This document shows, in pieces, positions 37,965 to 42,822 of a stretch of 42,822 nucleotides of DNA. Origin of the DNA: Caldifarciminota bacterium (GTDB taxonomy: Bacteria > Hydrothermota > Hydrothermia > LBFQ01); contig WFXS01000031.1 of NCBI GenBank assembly GCA_015490465.1, forward strand, positions 1 to 42,822. Reading direction: 5' to 3'. The position numbers and the translations under genes were made by a program. Under the pieces are notes generated by a model that worked only from the letters and a program-made list of their open reading frames with translations, ran no database searches and was not told the origin of the DNA. Within the stretch, counting starts at the first letter, position 1; each line of letters opens with the position of its first letter.

Positions 37965-38803
37965 GCCTTCCCTATCTGGAGGAGTTCCTTACCCACCTGA
38001 GGGTACGGGGACGGTCGGAGAATACGATAAACTCTTACAGGCGGGACCTGGCTCAGTTCGCCGACTTCTGTGAAACCCTGAAGGTTGACCCCCTCACCGT
38101 CTCCCGCGACGTTATGCGGCGTTTTCCCCTCTACCTGAAGGATTCGGGCCTGGCCCCCTCCTCCATAGCCCGGAAGATAACGGCCGTAAGGGCGTTTTAC
38201 CGCTTCCTGTTGCAGCGTGGATACATCAAAAAGGATCCGTCGGTTATACTGACGTCCCCGAAGCTCCCGAAGAGGCTCCCCAGACCCGTTAACCTATCCG
38301 CCATAATGAAGATGGTCAGGGAGTGGGAACCCGAAAACGAGCAGGAGCAACTGGCTAAGGATATGGTACTCGTCCTGTACGGTACGGGCCTCCGTATAAG
38401 CGAACTCCTGTCTCTCACCCCGGCGGACATAGACCTGAACTCCGGTATCCTGAGAGTAAAGGGAAAGGGGGGGAAGTACAGGGCGGTTCCCGTACATCCA
38501 AAGCTCTATCCCGTATTTGAGAGGAGAATGGGAGGGGAGAGGCTGTTCCCTATAGACCGCTTTAAGGCTTACCGGTTGATACGCAGGGCTTTTGAGAAGG
38601 TCGCCGGGGTGTACGGCGTCCATCCCCACGTTCTAAGGCACACCTTTGCAACCCACCTCCTTGAGGGGGGTGCGGATCTGAAAACGGTTCAGGAGATCCT
38701 CGGCCACGCCTCCATAGGCACGACCCAGATATACACGAAGGTGTCCCTCAGGAGGATGAGGGAGATGTACAACCGGGTATGGGGTGACGAAGAGGAGGGT
38801 TAA
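37961..38803 (+). CDS. Tyrosine recombinase XerC/XerD-like
   Basis: GTGLRISELLSL, HPHVLRHTFATHLLEGGADLKTVQEILGHASIGTTQIYTKV: R, K, H, R, H, Y present. Confidence 0.93.
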   Translation: MSLPYLEEFLTHLRVRGRSENTINSYRRDLAQFADFCETLKVDPLTVSRDVMRRFPLYLKDSGLAPSSIARKITAVRAFYRFLLQRGYIKKDPSVILTSPKLPKRLPRPVNLSAIMKMVREWEPENEQEQLAKDMVLVLYGTGLRISELLSLTPADIDLNSGILRVKGKGGKYRAVPVHPKLYPVFERRMGGERLFPIDRFKAYRLIRRAFEKVAGVYGVHPHVLRHTFATHLLEGGADLKTVQEILGHASIGTTQIYTKVSLRRMREMYNRVWGDEEEG

Positions 38804-39594
38804 AAGAAGAGGTCCTTCACCACCCAGAAGGCCGGTAGCGAGAGGAGGAGGCTGTCCACCCGATCCAGAAGGCCCCCGTGTCCCGGAAGGAGCTTACCCG
38901 AATCCTTTACCCCCTTCTCCCTCTTCAGGGCGGATTCCACGAGGTCCCCTATCTGGGCAAAGAGGCCTATGTACGCCCCCACGAGGGTGGAAATTAAAAC
39001 GTTGTATCCGAGGAGGTAGCCAACGATCCCGCCCACGAGGGCGCTCCCAAGGATCGCCCCGACGTACCCTTCAAGGGTCTTACCCCGGCTGATCTGGGGA
39101 AATATACGGTGCCTCCCGAACAGTTTGCCGGAGAAGTAGGCGAAGGTGTCGGAGGACCAGTTACACGTCATAACGTAAATGAGGAGCCAGACGGATTCGT
39201 CCCGGAGCTTCACGGCGACGTAGGCCGGTATGAGAATGAACACGGCTACGGATATGAGCATAAAGGCTTCCTTAACCGAGAAGCCCATGAGGTAGTTGGC
39301 GAGGCCAAAGACGGCGAGGAGGAGGACGGTAAGGGCGAAGTTCTCCGTCCAGAAGGCCACCGTTATGGCGACGGCGCCGGCAAGGAAACTGACCACACTG
39401 AACTTAAAGGCGACGAGGCGGTAAAGTTCGTAGTATACTATGAGGACGGCAGCGTAGGCCACCAGACGGAAGGCGAACCCACCGAGGTAGAGACCTACCC
39501 CCAGGATGGCGATCAGTACGACCGCCACGACCACCCTGGGAAGCAGATCAGAGAACTTTCCCAAACTTCCTGACCCTCTTTGAGTAGTCCTCAA
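38800..39594 (-). CDS. cdsA: Phosphatidate cytidylyltransferase
   Basis: C-terminal signature RDSGKLLPGHGGLLDRVDSLL-like (KDSGKLLPGHGGLLDRVDSLLLSLPAF). Confidence 0.92.
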   Translation of the reverse strand: MRTTQRGSGSLGKFSDLLPRVVVAVVLIAILGVGLYLGGFAFRLVAYAAVLIVYYELYRLVAFKFSVVSFLAGAVAITVAFWTENFALTVLLLAVFGLANYLMGFSVKEAFMLISVAVFILIPAYVAVKLRDESVWLLIYVMTCNWSSDTFAYFSGKLFGRHRIFPQISRGKTLEGYVGAILGSALVGGIVGYLLGYNVLISTLVGAYIGLFAQIGDLVESALKREKGVKDSGKLLPGHGGLLDRVDSLLLSLPAFWVVKDLFF

Positions 39595-40237
39595 GCGCCC
39601 GGAAGAAGTCCTCCTCCCGGAAGTCCGGCCAGAGGGTGCTGGTAAAGTAAAGCTCTGCGTAGGCCGACTGCCACAGGAGGAAGTTGGAAAGCCTGTACTC
39701 CCCGGCTGTCCGTATTATGAGGTCAACGTCCGGGAGGTCGGGGTCGTAGAGGTACCTGCGGAAGCTCTCCTCGTCCACCTCCTTAACACCCTCCCGGATT
39801 ATCTTATTCACGGCGCTGACGATCTCCCTCCTTCCCCCGTAGGAGAGGGCGAGGGTCAGAACTAACCTGTCGTTTTTGGAAGTCTCCTCTACGGTGTGGT
39901 TCAGGATGTTCAGGACGTCGGGCGGGAGGAGGTGTAGCTCCCCTATAGCCCTGACCTGAACACCGAGATGGTTCAGGTTCTTTATCTCCCTCCTCAGGAG
40001 TATCCTGAGCATGTACATGAGCGCCCCCACCTCCTCCGCCGGCCTCTGCCAGTTCTCCGAAGAGAAGGTGTACAGGGTCAGGTACTTGACCCCCACCTTC
40101 CTCGCGGCCCTTATAACGGAACGGACGGACTCCACGCCGACCTTATGCCCCATCACGCGCGGCAGGCCCCTCTGCTGGGCCCACCGCCCGTTCCCGTCCA
40201 TTATTATCCCGACGTGGGTGGGGACCTTACTCTTCAA
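39548..40237 (-). CDS. uppS: Isoprenyl transferase (undecaprenyl diphosphate synthase)
   Basis: HVGIIMDGNGRWAQQRGLPRVMGHKVG; YTFSSENWQRP; IRTAGEYRLSNFLLWQSAYAE. Confidence 0.94.
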   Translation of the reverse strand: MKSKVPTHVGIIMDGNGRWAQQRGLPRVMGHKVGVESVRSVIRAARKVGVKYLTLYTFSSENWQRPAEEVGALMYMLRILLRREIKNLNHLGVQVRAIGELHLLPPDVLNILNHTVEETSKNDRLVLTLALSYGGRREIVSAVNKIIREGVKEVDEESFRRYLYDPDLPDVDLIIRTAGEYRLSNFLLWQSAYAELYFTSTLWPDFREEDFFRALEDYSKRVRKFGKVL

Positions 40238-40784
40238 GAATTTCCTTTTCCTTCTTCTGGAGTATCTCGTTAACCTGCTCTATGTACTTATCGGTTATCT
40301 TCTGGATCTCCTTCTCAGCGCGGAAGCGGTCGTCCTCCGTTATCTCCTTGGCCTTCTCCATCTCCCTCACCTTCTCTATGGCTTCACGTCGGGCGTTCCT
40401 TATGTGGATGCGGGTCTCCTCCGCCAGCTGTTTGGCCAGTTTCAAGAGCTCCTTCCTCCTCTCCTCCGAGGGTTTCGGTATGGGTACCTTCAGGACCTTG
40501 CCCTCCCGTATGGGGTTGAGGCCGAGGTTGGCGGCCCTTATGGCGTTCTCAACGCTGGATATGGCGGAAGGGTCCCACGGCTGGACGATGAGGGCGCTCT
40601 CCTGCGGATGAACGTTTATGCCGGCTATCTGCCTTATGGGGACCTTCTGGCCGTAGTAGTCCACCTTCACACCTTCCAGTATGGCGGGATTCGGCCTCCC
40701 TATCTGGATTCTGGAAAGCTCCTTTTTGAGGTACTCCACGGCCTTCTTCATGGAGTCCTCCATTTCACGGTAGATCTCGTTCAT
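40227..40784 (-). CDS. frr: Ribosome recycling factor
   Basis: RPNPAILEGVKVDYYGQKVPIRQIAGINV ... RNARREAIEKVREMEKAKEITEDDRFRAEKEIQKITDKYI. Confidence 0.95.
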   Translation of the reverse strand: MNEIYREMEDSMKKAVEYLKKELSRIQIGRPNPAILEGVKVDYYGQKVPIRQIAGINVHPQESALIVQPWDPSAISSVENAIRAANLGLNPIREGKVLKVPIPKPSEERRKELLKLAKQLAEETRIHIRNARREAIEKVREMEKAKEITEDDRFRAEKEIQKITDKYIEQVNEILQKKEKEILEE

Positions 40785-40813
40785 AGCGTATATTCTAACG
40801 CCGCATAATTAAC

Positions 40814-41590
40814 TTAAGTTGCGGATAGGACTATTGATAGTTCCCTCATCAGGATCGCCCCGACGCTCCCGCACCTATGGGAATGGTCAAGGGTAGGCAG
40901 GTACTCCACGATCTCCGCACCCAATAGTTTCCCCTTAAGGGCGTAGAGCAGTTTCAGGAGTTTTACGAACCTGACGCCCATAGGCTCCGGGTTGCTCACG
41001 CACGGGAACTCCGAAGGGTCTAAAACGTCCACATCCAGAGAGAGGTAGACCTTACCGTGGACCTTTACGAAGTCCAGCGCACCGGAGAGGTCGTACATGT
41101 TGCCGTACTTCGGTACGTACTCCTGAGAGCCGACGGTCCGGTACCCGAAGGTCCCGACGGTAAAACCCTCCTCCTCCAACCTCCTCATTACCGTGGCGTG
41201 GGAAAACCTCCCTCCGTAATCGTCCCACCTGTCCAGATGGGCGTCTAAATGTAATATGGCGAAGTTCCCTATCCAGTCCCTCAACGCCCTGACCGTAGCC
41301 CACGTGATGGTGTGGTCCCCTCCGAGGAACAGGTACGGAGCCTTACGCGGGTCGTTGCGGGCGAACAGGGACTTTATGCGCACGGCTATGCGGTCAAGCC
41401 TCTCTTCCGGCTTCAGGTCAAAGTTGACCCAGAGGTCACCGGCGTCGTGAAGGGAAGGCATCCGGGCCTTCTGGAGTGGGCTGTACTCGTCTATACCCCA
41501 GAGGTGCCACCTGAGGTGGGCAGGTCCCAACGCCGCCCCGCGCAGGAAGTTGGCCTCCGTCTCAAAGGGTACGCCCACTAAGTTTATCAT
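40814..41590 (-). CDS. Arginase/agmatinase (ureohydrolase) family protein
   Basis: LGGDHTITW, HLDAHLDRWDD, SLDVDVLDPSEFP metal-binding motifs. Confidence 0.87.
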   Translation of the reverse strand: MINLVGVPFETEANFLRGAALGPAHLRWHLWGIDEYSPLQKARMPSLHDAGDLWVNFDLKPEERLDRIAVRIKSLFARNDPRKAPYLFLGGDHTITWATVRALRDWIGNFAILHLDAHLDRWDDYGGRFSHATVMRRLEEEGFTVGTFGYRTVGSQEYVPKYGNMYDLSGALDFVKVHGKVYLSLDVDVLDPSEFPCVSNPEPMGVRFVKLLKLLYALKGKLLGAEIVEYLPTLDHSHRCGSVGAILMRELSIVLSAT

Positions 41591-42516
41591 AGGAGAACCG
41601 TCCCGTCGGGTACTCTCTCGTCCTTCAGGACGCGCCCCGGCCCTATAACGCAGTCCTCACCTATCACCGTATCCCCGAGCAGGGAAACGCCCGGATATAT
41701 CACCGTATCTCGTCCTATCTTAACGGAGTACTCCACGTAAACGGTCTCCGGCAGGACGAAGGTTACCCCCTCGTCCATCCATCCCTCTTTGATCCTCCTC
41801 TGCATGATCCTCTCCACCTCCGCGAGCTGGCGGCGGGTGTTTACACCGAGGATCTCCTCCCAGTCGTCCGTCCTATGAACGAGGACCCTCTCCATGAAGT
41901 TGAAAACGTCCGTCAGGTAGTACTCACCCTGTGCGTTCTCCGGAGTTATCCTTTTAAGGGCTTCAAAGAGCCTGTCGGCCCGGAACATGTAGAATCCGGC
42001 GTTTACCTCCCTTACCTTCCTCTCCTCCTCCGTGGCGTCCCGATGTTCAACTATGCGCAGGAAACGGTCCCCCTCCCTTATCACCCTTCCGTACCCTTCG
42101 GGGTTGGGTACCTCGGCCGTGAGTACGACCGCGTCGGCATCGCTGGAGAGGAGTTTCTCGTACATCTCCCTCAGGGTACCGCCCCTTATGAGGGGGGCGT
42201 CCCCGCTTCCGACGTACACTACGGCTCCCTTCGGGATCTCGCTTTCGGCGTACCTGACCGCGTCCCCCGTCCCCCTCGGAACCTCCTGAACTATGACCGA
42301 GACCTTTTCGTACCGTGACGTTACCTCTCTCAGGAGGGCGTGGTTCGTTGAGTTTCCCACCACGATTATTTTCACGGGGTCAAGGGTCTTCGCACTCTCT
42401 ATAACCCATTCAATCATCGTCCTCCCGGATATCCTGTGGAAAACCTTCGGAAGCTTTGACTTTATCCGTCTGGATTGACCACCGGCCAGTATAACGGCGT
42501 AGAGGTTTGAAGCCAT
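41587..42516 (-). CDS. GlmU-like nucleotidyltransferase with very short left-handed beta-helix tail
   Basis: VILAGGQSRRIKSKLPKVFHRISGRTMIEWVI; VYVGSGDAPLI; short DTVIYPGVSLLGDTVIGEDCVIGPG repeats. Confidence 0.85.
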   Translation of the reverse strand: MASNLYAVILAGGQSRRIKSKLPKVFHRISGRTMIEWVIESAKTLDPVKIIVVGNSTNHALLREVTSRYEKVSVIVQEVPRGTGDAVRYAESEIPKGAVVYVGSGDAPLIRGGTLREMYEKLLSSDADAVVLTAEVPNPEGYGRVIREGDRFLRIVEHRDATEEERKVREVNAGFYMFRADRLFEALKRITPENAQGEYYLTDVFNFMERVLVHRTDDWEEILGVNTRRQLAEVERIMQRRIKEGWMDEGVTFVLPETVYVEYSVKIGRDTVIYPGVSLLGDTVIGEDCVIGPGRVLKDERVPDGTVLL

Positions 42517-42683
42517 GGGGAGGGTATTTTAAGACGGAGAGGCGCGGATATGCCAGCGGGGGAGGGGTGAACCTTCAACTGAAATTACGTTTTCCCCTGC
42601 CCTGAAACACCTCTTCACGCGTTTGCGGGTGATCCCCTCCGAATTCCGTCCACGTAATACGTTTCATCCGTAGAATAGGCGAA

Positions 42684-42822
42684 ATGAGGAAGGTGGTTCT
42701 GTTCTTTCTGTCCCTTATCCTGGTGGTGGGGTACATCCTGTTTGCGGCTTCCCGTAACTACGTCTACTACCTTACGGCGGACGAACTCGTTGTGCAGGCT
42801 CAGAAGTACGACGGCAGAAAGG
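42684..42822 (+). CDS. ccmE: Cytochrome c maturation protein CcmE-like, N-terminal fragment (runs off edge)
   Basis: MRKVVLFFLSLILVVGYILFAASRNYVYYLTADELVVQAQKYDGRK; TM followed by YYLTxxEL. Confidence 0.6.
   Translation, partial: MRKVVLFFLSLILVVGYILFAASRNYVYYLTADELVVQAQKYDGRK

Noticed and set aside
37961-38803. Xer recombinase as an integron or mobile-element integrase
   Set aside because: Housekeeping-like XerC/D length and motifs, operonic overlap with DUF151; no attC-like repeats, att sites or cargo genes nearby.
1-42822. CRISPR array or prophage
   Set aside because: No regularly spaced direct repeats and no phage structural or cas genes recognised in the translations.

Overview
Compact bacterial chromosomal segment (42.8 kb, moderately high GC, many ATA/AGG codons, mostly overlapping or abutting genes). 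It looks like a thermophilic, diderm, uncultured-lineage bacterium, possibly WOR-3/Hydrothermae-like; that placement is inference only. Most genes are ordinary housekeeping: ilvE, dnaE, rpsT, rpmA, icd, gpsA, frr, uppS, cdsA, a xer recombinase, a phosphoglucose/phosphomannose isomerase, rfbD, an SLT lytic transglycosylase, an acetyl-CoA synthetase, tRNA-Val(GAC) and the start of ccmE. Accessory content: an OmpP1/FadL-like porin, three secreted proteins with Por/T9SS-like C-terminal tails, a tandem Uma2-nuclease cassette with a coupled 28-aa ORF, and a zinc-ribbon/HTH protein next to an HTH-TPR protein. The strongest system-level signal is regulatory. About 27 transcription-unit-leading genes carry a TANAAT -10-like hexamer ending 5-11 nt before the start codon and show no Shine-Dalgarno, which indicates pervasive leaderless transcription. 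A small minority (porin, propeller protein, Uma2 cassette) instead have short leaders with strong GGAGG sites. Other observations: an operator-like dyad before the zinc-ribbon/HTH gene, two -10 boxes centred in perfect palindromes, a roughly 590-bp unexplained intergenic region with a candidate structured RNA, and a decayed locus at 14.3-14.9 kb. Protein family names come from reading the translations and known motifs; no database search was run.
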